Shown here: positions 25,397 through 37,900 of the stretch, in pieces
How positions within the stretch are numbered: position 1 is the first letter of the stretch
Layout: the number at the start of each line of letters is the position of its first letter
Source: Pomacea canaliculata
Lineage: Eukaryota > Mollusca > Gastropoda > Architaenioglossa > Ampullariidae
Reading direction: 5' to 3'
Length of the DNA stretch: 64,000 nt
Assembly: GCF_003073045.1 (NCBI RefSeq)
Contig: NC_037590.1
Location: 19,991,708 to 20,055,707 of the forward strand
The notes under the pieces: model-generated
Database searches by the model: none
Told to the model about the DNA's origin: nothing
Seen by the model: only the letters and a program-made list of their open reading frames with translations
Program-made: the position numbers and the translations under genes

Positions 25397-25955
25397 GGAT
25401 ATATAGCTTCCATGAGCCACAGTTTGATGAGAGAGAGGAAGGAACTTTGAGATAGTTTTGTGCAAGGAAGAGTATCATTCGTCACCTGCTCCACGCTTTG
25501 CTGTTAAAGACATGTTTTTTTCATTGTTTTCCGGAATGTCTCTTCTCAGCAAAGCTTGTTCGCAGCCTGTGCACGCGAGGGCCCTCACACACAGCTTAAT
25601 AGACAATACTCTTGCAGGCAAAAGTCAGTTTTTTAAAGTGGAAAGCACCCTTCATTTTAACCTTGTAATCGGTGAAGGTCAGGTCTTCTGGTGGAAGTGT
25701 GGAGGCAGGAACATCGCTGTGGTCGCAAAATTGTTCTGAAATGGGGGAACGGTCTCGGAGTTTCCTGCATATTAGCTGTAGAAGTTCCTGCTGGACACGA
25801 GGGTCGACGAAGTGCCAGGCACTGGGACTTTGTTGCATCAGTTTTTTTAATTGACGAAGAAGTTCAGGCTCATGGTCAGGCTTGACCTCAGGCTCAGGTT
25901 CAGGTTCAGGTCGAGGCTCAGGTCCGAGTGGAGGCATCCAATAATAGGCTGTCAT
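23060..25955 (-). CDS. Class A (rhodopsin-like) GPCR, probable peptide receptor, three coding exons
   Basis: Exons 25955-25662, 24950-24753 and 24115-23060 join in phase 0 to give about 515 residues. The N-terminus (1-98) is extracellular-like with a PEPRPEPEPEPE run. TM1 has GN (Asn122), TM2 has LAASD (Asp150), TM3 has Cys177 and DRY at 201-203, spaced 24 residues as in rhodopsin. ECL2 is unusually long, with His, Pro and Gly and a CCSYC cluster. TM6 carries FVVCWTP and TM7 NPVMY, followed by KFRKHARAFLPSCC, a possible palmitoylation site. The acidic N-terminus, CWxP and basic residues before TM6 suggest a peptide receptor, perhaps of the CCK/QRFP/NPFF-like group, but the ligand class cannot be fixed here. 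No retinal lysine is present in TM7. Confidence 0.85.
24753..24950 (-). CDS. GPCR exon 2 (TM1-TM2)
   Basis: Acceptor attactgcag|GTG and donor GCGCAG|gtcagt enclose 66 codons in phase 0. They encode TM1 with GNCLVLLVL, the loop RQLRSVTNFF, and TM2 with SLAASDLLM. Confidence 0.85.
25343..25396. repeat. (CAA)n microsatellite, about 18 units
   Basis: Uninterrupted AAC/CAA trinucleotide run lying inside the first intron of the GPCR. Confidence 0.95.
25662..25955 (-). CDS. GPCR exon 1 (extracellular N-terminus)
   Basis: ATG at 25955-25953 lies in a good context (GCAGCCATGA) and opens MTAYYWMPPLGPEPRPEPEP. The donor AAG|gttaaa at 25661-25660 leaves 98 codons in phase 0. A Cys near residue 80 could pair extracellularly. 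Assignment rests on phase, position and the hydrophilic character expected before TM1. An acceptor-like cctgcag lies just before the ATG, so a 5'UTR exon may exist. Confidence 0.6.
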
Positions 25956-25999
25956 GGCTGCAGGGCCTGTCAGGCAATGGTCATTAAATGTTAGCAAGT

Positions 26000-28900
26000 T
26001 TTTGTAACCACGAAAGATGTCAATTGAGAGGAATCAAGCAAGCAAGTCGTAGGAAAAGTGCCAGAAATAAAAAGTCACGCGCAAGATGTCTGCGCGAGAC
26101 ACACCGCTATAAGGCCATAATAGTTTCTTTCGAGGGTTTTATGCTGTAATACATTCTGACATGCTGGCCTGGTGCTGGGGTCTGTCATGCTGTTAGCTTC
26201 AGGTAGCGTCGTAATGTCACAAAATATTCGCAATTCCTAGCATAAATAAGAAACTGTTTTAACGATGATCAGGCATGCATAATCCCTCTCTTATTGTCTC
26301 ATCTCTCTCTCTGCAAGTATGTGTGCGTGTTTGTGCGTTGCGTGCAGGAGCGCTGGATTGTTTGCTTGTTGCGTATTTTCTAGAGAAAGAGATAAATCGA
26401 AACTGCTTTTTAATTAAACTTTAATGATTGAGGAGGCATGTGACAGGCTTTAAATAAAACAAAATTATAAAAAAGCAGATTACTGCAACAATCTGTGAAA
26501 CACATTTAACAACGGAGCTAACAAATAAAAATAGAACATACCTAGACCAGAAATAATGGTGGGTTTAGAAGAATGAGGGTGGGTGGACAACAACCAGATC
26601 TACCTGCTTTTTTTTCTTGAACTTTCCACGCTCAGCTGTTCACCAAGCTCAGTTGTCTGACAGTTTCTCGCAGACGCGTCTCGGAGTAATGTTCGTCTCT
26701 TGTTACCAAACACACAATGAAAACCTGCAGCTGAAAGGATGGTCTGCGAAAGGCGTTGTCAACTGCTGGTTATATGGCCTGGGACTGGGTCTGCATGCCA
26801 TCTCTTCGTGTACTGTTATCCGTTATCAAAAGAACCTTTCTTCTGGCCACTTATGTGTCATTCCACAGTCAGTGAGCGTTCCCTGTCCTCTAAAAGCTCT
26901 CCCGTTCGATACCCAGAGTGATTGTTAGCAATGCTTTCTAGTGCCAAATGCCCAACTTCCGTTGCAAACATGACATTGTGATTAGACTGGATCAAAATGG
27001 ATGTCTCTTCTTTTCTTCTCTCTTTTTTGTCATGCGCGCATGTGTGTGTGTGTGTGTGTAAAAATTGTCAAAATCATGAAATCTGGAAAGTCTGCATTTC
27101 TTTCTTCACAAGACCAGTAATAAAAATGTGCTTTTTGACACTCTGTAGGAGAGCTGACATATGTCCGAAGAGATGTATTGGCGTTTTCGTTGACATTAGT
27201 TGCAATAATGTTACCGTATGTGTGATCACGTTACGTCTACCCCATTAACTGTTGTTGTTTCCTAGGAAACTATCACCTGTAGCCTTTACATGGGGGAGGA
27301 AGATTTTGCCGTGGCGCACGGGATATTGAAGAGAGTTGTGAAGATAGAGAATATAAATAATTCTGAGGAAACGTTCTGCACGTAGGTCAAAGACATGCGA
27401 TCGAGGTGGTAAGCACAGCTCTGCCTGTACTCGCACTCATGTTCAGTAGATGCTGATGTAAAACTAGAAGATAACCGCTTTTCCGCTCAAGGACAAGCGT
27501 CTTGCTTCCCTAGTTGTAAAGGGGTGTTCAGAACCCACAGTTGTTGTTTTAGCCCTGGCATCGTAGTCTTATGGTGGTAAAGGTTCCTATGGCAAAGAAA
27601 CATTTAGTAAAGTCCTTGAAATCTGGGAATGGCAGTTCCCGACTTTACCCTGGGGTAAAAACTGACTGAATTCTTCCCTAAGGCTCCTGAGGGTTGCTGG
27701 TTTAAGTAACCCGAAACATCATATGTCCTGCAATTTGATTCTAAAGCCCTATATTTTCTGTAACGAAGTTATCATTTAGCAAATTATGTGTTTCCATCTA
27801 CTTCCTTTCCAGACTCTTTCTCTGTCCATCTAATTTAGTTTATATAATACTTAGATTCTAACAATTGTCATTAATACAGCTATTAACTTAGTTTTGTAGA
27901 ATTTAAAGTCATCTTTCAATTAGTTACATACTCTCACCTGCTTTCTCTCCATACCCTTCTCTCTGTCTGGTGAAATTAATTTTCATCTTTAACAGAGTTT
28001 TTTGAAGTTTATCGTCGGGAAGACCGCAGATGAAGATCATAAAAAAAAAACCAACTCCATCTGTTTTTACGGTGAAAGTAGTTCTTCTGAAATGATGCTG
28101 TCCTAAAAATTCCTATAACGTTATTTTAATTATTTTGAATCTTCTCCTACATTTTGGACTGTTTGGGGGATTATTTTCACTGCTGTCCGAGTATTGGATT
28201 TTATGTTATGACGCATTCACTTCTGGCATTCCTTTGCCACCAGGAGCAGGAGAGAGGACTGTGTCAACAAGGCGATGGCGCGCACGAGCTGCAGCATCCA
28301 AGAGTCTCATAACGTCTGGCTAACAGGTTTTTGACACATTCAGTCACATGGTCAGACACGAACCAGTAAAGCTTAATTAATTGTTCTGATTTCATCACTT
28401 TTTGTGAAAAATCACTAGTGTTATAATACACCCTTGAAATAAAAGATGAAAGAGAAGGATAATATAGCTTCAGACAAGATCAGCCGCAAACTTGTTATAT
28501 TCAAAAGCTGAAGTGGAAAAGTCAAATGCAGCCAATTTATATTTACACTTTACATTTAGTTATTGTTTGATCTGCTCGCTTTTGACATGGAAGTTCGTGT
28601 GTGCGCGCGTGCGTGCAGAATATTAATATTACTGCTCACCGGAGGCAGTGCACGTACAAGAACAATCGCACATGCATTTTAGAACACAATCTCAATTAGA
28701 CACAATTACAATCATACACGATCGCATACATTCACGCATACACCATGGCACATTTTATAAACAACAAGACTCCACCTGAAGAAAGAGAGCGAAAGAAGAA
28801 ACCTAAAGAATGAAAAAAGAAGTAAGACTCGCACTGACTGATAAATTTGACACATGAAAAATTTCCACTTGTTTATGCTGTCCTAATCATTTAAACATAT

Positions 28901-29349
28901 AAGTTTGTTAATTTTTGTTAATTGTTGATTGATTACCCTCTTTGACATAAAAGTTATAGTACATTTCTGCCAATTTTATTATTTACTTCTACACGTCAGT
29001 TTTATATGCTACTTTGTGAGATATGTCGAAAGAAAATTATGGAGTAGAAATTTACAAATACACATTCCTGCAAGGAAGGCTATTTCGCTGAACACAAGCT
29101 GCGGTTTTTGTAGGTTTTGTCTCGTCGGCAGATTTTCAAAAAGTCAGTCAAAATGCTTATATCATGATTTTGTAATTATCCACACAAAAGAAAGAAGACA
29201 AGACAGACTTAAAATATGTATTTCGTGACGGAAATAAAAGACATTTGAACAAGGAAAAGATCAAGAAAATATTGATGTTATTCTAACACATTTTGAATTG
29301 TTCTACAAACTACATATAATGACTACAAGCCTACAAAAATAACAAAGTA
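26000..29349. other. Intergenic stretch upstream of the GPCR, no gene recognised
   Basis: Contains TG/CT-rich tracts (for example about 27041-27060) and short frames only. The promoter of the minus-strand GPCR should lie in its left part, but I can point to no specific element. Confidence 0.45.
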
Positions 29350-30078
29350 CAGGTAGTCCTCGACTTACGACGGGGATCCGTTCTTACCGCAGCGTCGTAA
29401 ACCGAATTTCGACGTAAGTCGGATCATACGTTGATACAGTACTGTACCATAATAACAGTACAGTACTGCAATCACTTAGCCTATCCAAACACCTATCCTA
29501 ACACAGTACCCTACATAATTATCAATAAGCAAGTACAGTAAAATATTGTAGTACAGTACGTTTAATAATGAAATACTGTACTGTAAGTGCTGTAACAGTA
29601 ATAAACAGTGTTAGGTTAGGCAGACGTTACCAACACAAGCCTGTCTCATCCACGTTGAACACTTGTTGAGCACAGTAACCACCCTCCGCAATTATCTTAG
29701 CCAATGCATTAGGAAACTCAGTTGCTGCTTTCTCATCAGCACTAGCAGCTTCACCTTGCACTTTAATGTTCTGGACATTGGCACGATCTTTAAACCTCAT
29801 AAACCAACCCCTACTCGCCACAAATTCTTCACTTTCACTTCCTTCCCCCTTTTCTCTTTTCATCGCCTCAAACAGTCGCCTAGCCTTCTCCTGAATAACC
29901 ATAAAACTCACAGGGATACGGCGTTGATTTTGGTCTTCCAACCAAAGTGCCAATAATCTGTCCATCTCAATAATAAGCCCACTACGTTGCTGTGTTATCA
30001 CTGTCGCTGTAAGTGGGAATGAGTGTCGTAACCACGAAACGACGTAACTCGAGACCGTCGTAACCCGAGGACTACCTG
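29350..30078 (-). mobile_element. Tigger/pogo-type DNA transposon, internally deleted (729 bp)
   Basis: CAGGTAGTCCTCGACTTACG at the left and CGTAACCCGAGGACTACCTG at the right form inverted repeats flanked by TA. These are nearly the termini of the element at 3387-3883, so both belong to one family. Confidence 0.9.
29627..30030 (-). pseudogene. Truncated Tigger transposase (CENP-B-type HTH, start of DDE region)
   Basis: The minus-strand frame has MDRLLALWLEDQNQRRIPVS, a second HTH of CENP-B type with GWFMRFKDRANVQNIKV, and then VFNVDETGLCW, the beginning of the DDE catalytic domain. The frame ends there, so the catalytic core is missing and the element is non-autonomous. Confidence 0.82.
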
Positions 30079-31142
30079 TACTCAAATGGGGTTTGACAGC
30101 TAAAACAAAGCACAGTAATGAGATACATCAGTCTAAAACTGCAATGATAAATATATTCATGACATACATAATAGGTGTTTTAATGATATACGTCCCCATT
30201 AGAATGCCGTATAGTACGTGGTTAATTAAATAAATGCTTTTAATTGCCATCTAGTTAGACAAATGATTTTCTCATGGCTGAAACTTTTTTGACAGGACGA
30301 AAAGGCAAACAAAACCGATTATTCAATCTATTTTTCTATCCACACACAAATACACTCGCGCACATGCACACTGATTTCTTTACAATTCTTTGGGTTCATA
30401 TATTCATTGCTGCAAAGTCTTTTCATCCATAATTATTGCTATTATCTTAAACATGGTATAACCAAATCTGTTTCACCCCTTCCACACTATTTCGTTGCAT
30501 GTTTGTTCCTTTCCCATTCATTTCTACAATTATCGTGCAGCCAGATAGAGCTTTGTAAACTCTTGTTTACATTATTTAATGGTTTAGTTCTGCTTCAATT
30601 TCTTAACTTGGATGTCTTGATGAAATGATTGAACATTCAAGCGGTTATATTTAGATCCATATCCTGACGTCATTGATTGGGGATGATCTCCCTTTACTAA
30701 CTCGTTTACGATGACTTTTTTCCCTTCACCGTTATTCTTCACGCTGTTCTCCACCTGACTCGGTCTTCTTCCTGTATTCTTCCTTTTTTTTTTTAAAAAA
30801 AAGGCACATTGTGTGCTGATGTGTTACATGACCGCTTCTTCTTCGTGTTTTGTTTATTCTTTCGACAGTTATTTGCTCTTCCTGTGCAGTGCACCCACCT
30901 TGTCATTTTGACCGCCAACCCGCCATACACTCGTAAGTGCTTAAAGTCCATGCTGTTGCTGGAGAAAGATGCTAGATAAATGCGCTTATTATTATAATAA
31001 TCATTATTATTTACTAACACTACTGAAAAAGTAACTTGCGGAGTTTGCTCCAGTGTTGCAGAGGCTATTGAATAACACAAGAACAATGGTACATATCGTG
31101 TTATACACTTACGGTAGACACAGTTAATGCCTTGATGCTGAA

Positions 31143-31278
31143 TCTTTAGTACAATATGCCGTACTTTAGTGCTTTGAAGCTAGATATTTAGTACAATATG
31201 CCGCACTTCAGTGCCTTCAAGCTGGGTCTTTAGTACAATGTCAGGTATATACATGTACTTGAGTGCTTTGAAACTAGA
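31143..31278. repeat. 42-bp tandem repeat, three copies
   Basis: Units start at 31143, 31185 and 31227 (TCTTTAGTACAATATGCCG and so on). The third carries a roughly 10-bp insertion. Lies about 180 bp past the stop codon of opsin A, possibly in its 3'UTR. Confidence 0.85.
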
Positions 31279-31459
31279 TCTTGATGACGCCCGCCGGCTC
31301 AAGCACGTGCAAAATATCATTCTTTTCAAAACGATGCGAGCAAATGAGGCAAAGCGAGTTTCGAGCTACAAACTTTGCATTTACATCACATTAAGCAAGA
31401 GTAACGTGCCAACATTCTGTGAAAAAGGCGGCCTACAGCTCTGGTTGTCAGCTCGCGTC

Positions 31460-31941
31460 TCAGTTTCTTTTAGTCTCAGTAGCAGGCAACTCGCCCGAGG
31501 CTGCATTAATGTTGGCGACACTGTAGCAGTCGATGGACTGTATCGCCGAGCGCTCGCTGCTCATTCTGGTCTCCAGTGTCATGCCGGAGGAATCTCCCAC
31601 GTCACCGGCCCTTTGAGGCAACTGCAGGTGCTGCGCAGCCTCCACCCTTCTGTTGCCTGCTGCGTTGGGGGGTCTGCACTCAACGTCGAGAGCTGTAACG
31701 GAGGGAGCTCTGTCACTGCTGTCCAGACACCTGAAGCAAGTGACGCAGGAGGGGCATAAAACGAGGCAGGCCCTGCGGAACTGCTGGTTGGTAGCCAGGT
31801 AGATCAAAGGGTCCCACAGCGCCGAACACTTGGCCGCCATCGCTGGAAACGTCTCGGCCACCGGGGACAGCACGCGATGACCATACAGCGTGCCAAGAAA
31901 CGACACCACAGCGTACGGCGCCCAGGATAACAGAAATGCAC
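31460..31941 (-). CDS. Opsin A exon 3 (TM6-TM7, retinal lysine, tail)
   Basis: Acceptor cctcccacag|GTGCAT completes the split Gly codon and gives GAFLLSWAPYAVVSF, then TM7 with AAKCSALWDPLIYLATNQQF. A Cys-rich stretch (CLVLCPSCVTCFRCL) after helix 8 may be palmitoylated. The roughly 100-residue Ser/Ala-rich tail ends at a stop at 31460. Confidence 0.9.
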
Positions 31942-34900
31942 CTGTGGGAGGATAAAACGGCGTTGGATGAAGAGGATTCTGACAATGACCTTCTCGCACA
32001 CAATAATAGTTCATTTTCTCTACGTCCACAAAGTCTAGCTGGAGTAGTTATATTCCAAACCTTTATTCAAATTACTGTGGAGGTATGTATATGCATGTAT
32101 GTGTTCGGTCGAATTTTGTAATCAATTTTTCACCAACTTCCCATCGTCCTAGAGGTCTATATTTTTTACCAGTTACTTTCAATGACAATACAATATTAAA
32201 TCATTTCCAGAAGTTCACAAGTAGTAAAATAAATAATTAAGAAAAAAATTTTGTAAGACAGTTTTGATAGACGTGGCAGCTCAAGAGGCCTTCCTTTGGT
32301 CAGAGATTTCGGATATCGTTTGTATCCCAGGGTTGTTTCTTCATCATTTGACGACCTAGCACTTCCTGGGCTGTTGACAGTAGAATTCTCTGACGTTTCC
32401 ATCTACCATCACCATCTACCAAGTTTAGTGTGGCGAAGACCCCCCAAGCCGTTAGATTGGAGGTAAAAACGTTAGAGGTAAACACAGGAAAATAGATACA
32501 CACAGATGCCAGTATAAATGAACCTAAGAGTGTGCACATCTAGCACCTTTCACCTGTTAATACAAGCTTGATGAGCAGCTAAAAAAGAGCATTACTGTGT
32601 TTCACTTTAAATGGCCAAGTATTAAAGCCATGTCTATTTCCAGAACTAAAATAGAAAAAAATAAGAGCAATAGCTTTGTACAGGGCATCAGCTCGCGGTT
32701 CACAATACACAAGCCAATGAAGATCTCATTTAAGGACACACTCCCCTCCCACTCATGAGACAATTTTTCACGGTTTTATGGTCTGGCCAAGTCGAGGGTA
32801 AAAATCTGTTGCTATTCCCTAGAGTCTCAAACAGGGATGCCGTGCTGGGTCATTTTATTTTAAAATACAGCTGACATTTAATGTAATACCTGGTACCAGT
32901 AACACACACAGGATGTATCCTGAACTCGGTCTACCAGGCATTTGTTCCTTCGTGTATGCACAGTCATGGCATTAGCTAGGTTTTGCCGGTCGAACAGACA
33001 CAGCGACTGAAGAATGTGACAGCTCAAGCCCCTAAACACGAAGCTTTGTTGCGGGCGATGTATATAAATGTTCATGGAAATTGGTTTCTACCATAAGCTT
33101 CTTTAACAGTTCACATCACAATGCTCTACTCTAAAATACATCTAAGCCCATATTACAATTGGCGATTTTTATGCAAGATTTTAAGACTGTCAAAAAACAT
33201 TTAAGCATATGCTTGACAGCGTACCAGTTCCATTTAATATAGCAAAATATTGTTTTACTTTTTCATTTAAGAAAAATTGTGAAAGTACACTTGATGACAG
33301 TACCTTTGTTATGAAAAAATGATTAAGTATTTTTGTTCGAAAAATCGCTTTGATTGACTACTGGAAATAGAGTGTACATCCAGAGTTTTAAAAAGTTTCT
33401 TTCGCAAGTTCACCATACCTGATGAGTCACCGAAATGGACCAGTTGTCTTACCTTGACGAACTGTACAAAGGGTGGCTGCAATGTTTATTGTTCTTTCCA
33501 CATAGGACACGAAGGGCCAACAAAATGGAAAGAAACTTAAGTCAAATGTTAGAGATTTGTTTCAATTCGATTCTCTTTTTTGAGTCATATTATTCCGATA
33601 GACAGCTGTGAAAATACGTTGTAGTGTTGTACAGGTTATGGGATTCACCAAGAACTACGCAGTAAAAAGAGATTGCTATAGCATTTCATTCAGTGCCTTT
33701 CAATGTTCTTGCTTATATCTTACAAAAGTATTTTATACTTTGCATTAAATCACTAATTATTGCAAATAGAACAAGAAGCAGTCTGGTGGAAAGATGAAAA
33801 GGAAAAGCCCTAATACTCAAAACTAGTTGGAACACAAACACTTTTTTGTTGAAACGTATAATGAAAAACTTTCATTACACATTACAGAAGTTTTGTCCTG
33901 GGTCCTCTGTATATTGTGATTTTTATTTGAAAACACCGTTTCACGAAAAGACATTATCGAGCCACCGTCATTATTTTCCCCACCGAATTCCAAAATTCAT
34001 TCTAATTCTTTGAACATACACTTTACAGTCCGTGATTGGATAGTATTTCACGTGTAATCCTAAATATTGTTGATCTGTTCCTTCTAATAAAGTCCTTGAT
34101 GACCATAAACTGCAGACCTAAACTACAAATCTCAACCGTGGAGCCAGGCTGTACGGACAACACTAGTCCGCATTTTCGTTTCTGTCTACAGGATTTTTCT
34201 ATAGTGTACTATGAACTTTGAGAAGAACGTGCATTTTTTGTTTTATTTCTTGCTGGATAAAGGAGCACCTGCACTGTGTTCGGTCACAGTACTACAATTT
34301 TTAACGTTTCACTCCTTATTCCTTTTTCTTTCCTGTCGTTTTGGTTGGTTTCTCTAAATTTTCCATATGATGACGATAAACACGAAGGGCTAAAAATATC
34401 AAGCTTTAAGTGACCAGTGTATTTATTTATCGCGGTAATGGGAAAATCTCTGACCTGGGGAACATTTAGGGGTCGATCATCGTGCCTGTGAGATGTGAGA
34501 TGTGCCTTTGAATCACACCTGCTGTAACCTCGGAAAGCCTTTTCCTGTTATCATCTGGAGATGGAAGAAGGAGAATTGTGATTATGCGTGGCTTATGTGG
34601 TTACAATTTGTGTTAACCTTACGGGCGTACTCACTCATCTGCGCCTTGTAAAAAAGTTTATTTTTAGTTCATAATGGAAAATACGTAGCTTTGTGGTGAA
34701 ACGACATTTCTCGTGAGGGACGAGTGTAATGTAAGCATCGCATAATTGTACACTAAACATAACACCCAGGACTGCGGGGGTCCCACGTGCATGACCTTAC
34801 TTCATGCTGAACTCATGTTTACGGAACAGGGGGTTCGAACCCGTGTCCTAGTTACCTTTGCCCTACCGTAGGTTAAGAAGTTAAGAACTAAATATGGACA

Positions 34901-37900
34901 CTCAGGTTCAGTCCGTTCTTTAAACTCTTTCATATTAACGACAATCATCGGATGGAATGAAGGACGCATAGGCCAGGGACTTGAACTGAGTTGAAGGGAG
35001 TTTGGTACTGTTTGAAGGGTGTGTTTTTGTTTCATGTTGTGCTGTCTTGTCCTTCGGCAAGGAAACTAATATACATGTATCACGAACTAGATAACCAGAA
35101 AGGCAAAGATCTTGTTGCTGAAACAATATTCACATGTAACGAATGGGTGTAGTTTAGTGCAACTCGTCTGTGACACTAGTTTTCTATTGCACCACTTCTC
35201 GAGACGAATCGTCTTGTAACATGTGGAATGTAAGAGAGCGGGTCAAAGAAACTGATTTCGTTAAATTTATTCTAAAACTACATTCTCTGATTCTTTAATC
35301 AGGTGAGTTCAAAGAAAAAAAAAATAATGAAAATGACAAACAACTTATATTTTTATAATTCAACATATGACAACACTTTCAGGAAAGAACGTGATCATAC
35401 AAGTAGCATTTATCAGGGAAAAAATTATGGTTCAAATCAAAGTTATTCATTTATGCAGATGACCCATAACATAATTTTGTTAGCGGAAGTTTTCATCTAG
35501 ATGTTTCAGCAAAAAAGCTTGTGTTAAACCCTAAATCCGCAGGACTAAATAATATTTTGTGACTTTGTCGTGTGACGTTTGCCGGCTCAAACACTTCCTA
35601 AACTTTTACTTATCGATTCTTGTGATTATTTTAAGCTGCTTTATGCAGAAAACAAGTCAATCATAAAGTATTTAATGGTCATGGGAACGCTTTATATTGC
35701 AGAAAAAAACTTGTGATTTTGTGTAAATCTTGTCTCAGAAAAGTACTGCAGATACAGGTTTTTCAAAATCTGCCTAAATACACTGAAGAATCCATTTTTC
35801 CTGAAGGTGTGACAGTTTTAAAGTAATATATTTTTTTTTGCGAAAGAGATATTTCTTCATGATAACTTACCGATCATAATGACGACCGTTTTGAGCATCT
35901 TGCGTTCGAGTCGCAGGTTGTTCTGAGCTATGTGGCTCTCGGGCCCCCATGGCGATGTACGGGCAACAACACGGATCTGTACATCAGACACAGATACTTA
36001 AGAAAGTACGAGAGAGAGAGAGTGAGAGATTGGTCCATTGATTGATCGATTGATTGATTTCGGTATTCAACTAAGCCTTTGAAGGGGTTTGTTAGTGAAC
36101 AACAACACGATGTACATATAACGACAGGGTATACAGACAAGGTCTATGAATATGTACAACTGAAGTAATACAATAAAGTAGTCTTTTCATTTATGACTGC
36201 TTTTTTTTCTATGGGTTTAAATTCAAAATGAAGAAAAATGCACGATCTCCCACGTATTTGTTCACTTTTTGTAGACAGAATTAAGGTAAGTCGGAAGATA
36301 CTTGGGTTTCTAAAATATTGAGGATCGATACATTTTATAGTTAGGTTAGGGATGGGCAGACAAGCACAAAGTGGACTTCATCTTCCCCAGCATTTGAACG
36401 TAGTGAGCGGATACGATTTGTCAACGAGTGATTCTAGATAAAAATGCTTCTGCCAAATCAGTAATGCCGAATCGAAATTTGGACATCAGAAATGCTACAT
36501 GCTTATCTTCCTCTAACTGCAGTTATTTAGGGAAGCAATGATTAGAGAATCAAGCACTGTATACGCACTAAAAGGCTCACTAGGTTCACATGTTCATTCC
36601 AGTTGTGCCAGGTACAATCTACGAATCTCTCCTTGGAATCCTGAAAATATTCTTTCATTCTTTTCACACCATGATTTTGCCAAATAAACCCAAATCCGAT
36701 GACTTTATAGTAGCTGGGTATCTAGATTATTACATAAAAGGTAATTTAGCAAGAAGGTAATATAAATCACAAGCAAGGGATTTATTTAGTGCAAAAAGGT
36801 GTACTTTCACAGTTCTGTGTAGCTTTTCCAATCTCCAGATTTCTGATCCATACTGAACAACTGGCTGTATCTGTCTTCGGACAATTTGAAAGAACACACA
36901 TCAACAGAGTATGATAATCCCGTACATTGCATTACACATCGCAAAACACTTTTCCTTTACTCATAATATTTTTGAATTTCGTTACAAATCGGAATCTAGA
37001 AGTATAATAGACACCCAAGTATTTATGTATGTGTTCACAAAAATAGAAGGTAAACTTCCTCCATCTCTATCTTTCACTTACATTTCTACCTCACCTAAAA
37101 CAAAATTAATTTTATTTATATTTACATTTAAAATAATGTCAATGCTGCCCACTGTCAGTTATTTTGATGTGTCTGCAAACCCATAACGGCCCATAGAGGG
37201 GAGTGGTTAAAACACTCGGTTGTCATCACTACAGAGGTCCTGAGTTCGGATCTAGTCTCGGGACACTTTCTGTATGTGACACCTGTTCACAAGGCTGGCC
37301 GTCGGGTTTTTTTAATTTTTATTTTGAGTACTCTGGTTTCCTCCCCCTTCTATCTTCATACTGAGAAATCACCTCTGGAAGCACTTTACCGCCAAAGCAA
37401 CCAACATACCAACCTATATCAGCTTCAGAGACAAGTGCCACATCGACCCCGATTGTCTGACACCGAGACCTCCTTATAGTCCAGCGTTAAGAGTCTGAGT
37501 CATTCTGGCCTCCACCTTTTCTATGCAACCCCAAGTCTGCTCGGATGAAAATTTGTATTTTTTTCTCCGTTGTCTCTCCTATATCCGTCGCTGTCTGAGT
37601 GCTGACGTGACCGTCAAACTAGTTCTCTCCTTTTTTTCTCTCAGGTCTGGATCAGAGCAGGTCTCTTTTCGATGTCCTTATCTTGCCACACTCCACACTC
37701 TTCCACGCGTTCAGGAAGCTGCTGCCTGTCTGATTACATCAACATCCTGTTCGCTTCTTTCACTGGCTGTCTTTAGCCGACCGTATCACTTACAAACAGA
37801 GCGGTCTGCTATAAATTTCAATTACTATGCTCGTGATTACTTTTCTTTCTCCCTCACCTTCCAGACTTCTTTCTGCGGCTAAGACACTTCCTGCACGGAG

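Noticed and set aside
25258..25494. Minus frames with poly-Cys or poly-Leu
   Set aside because: Translation of the (CAA)n microsatellite, not a protein.
29663..29956. 97-codon plus-strand frame
   Set aside because: Antisense to the Tigger transposase remnant.
31211..31759. 182-codon plus-strand open frame
   Set aside because: It lies opposite exon 3 of opsin A, whose reading is supported by motifs and splice sites; the plus frame shows no family features.
34800..34870. tRNA gene on the minus strand
   Set aside because: The B box is good, but the arms do not fold into a full cloverleaf by eye; a SINE head is more likely.
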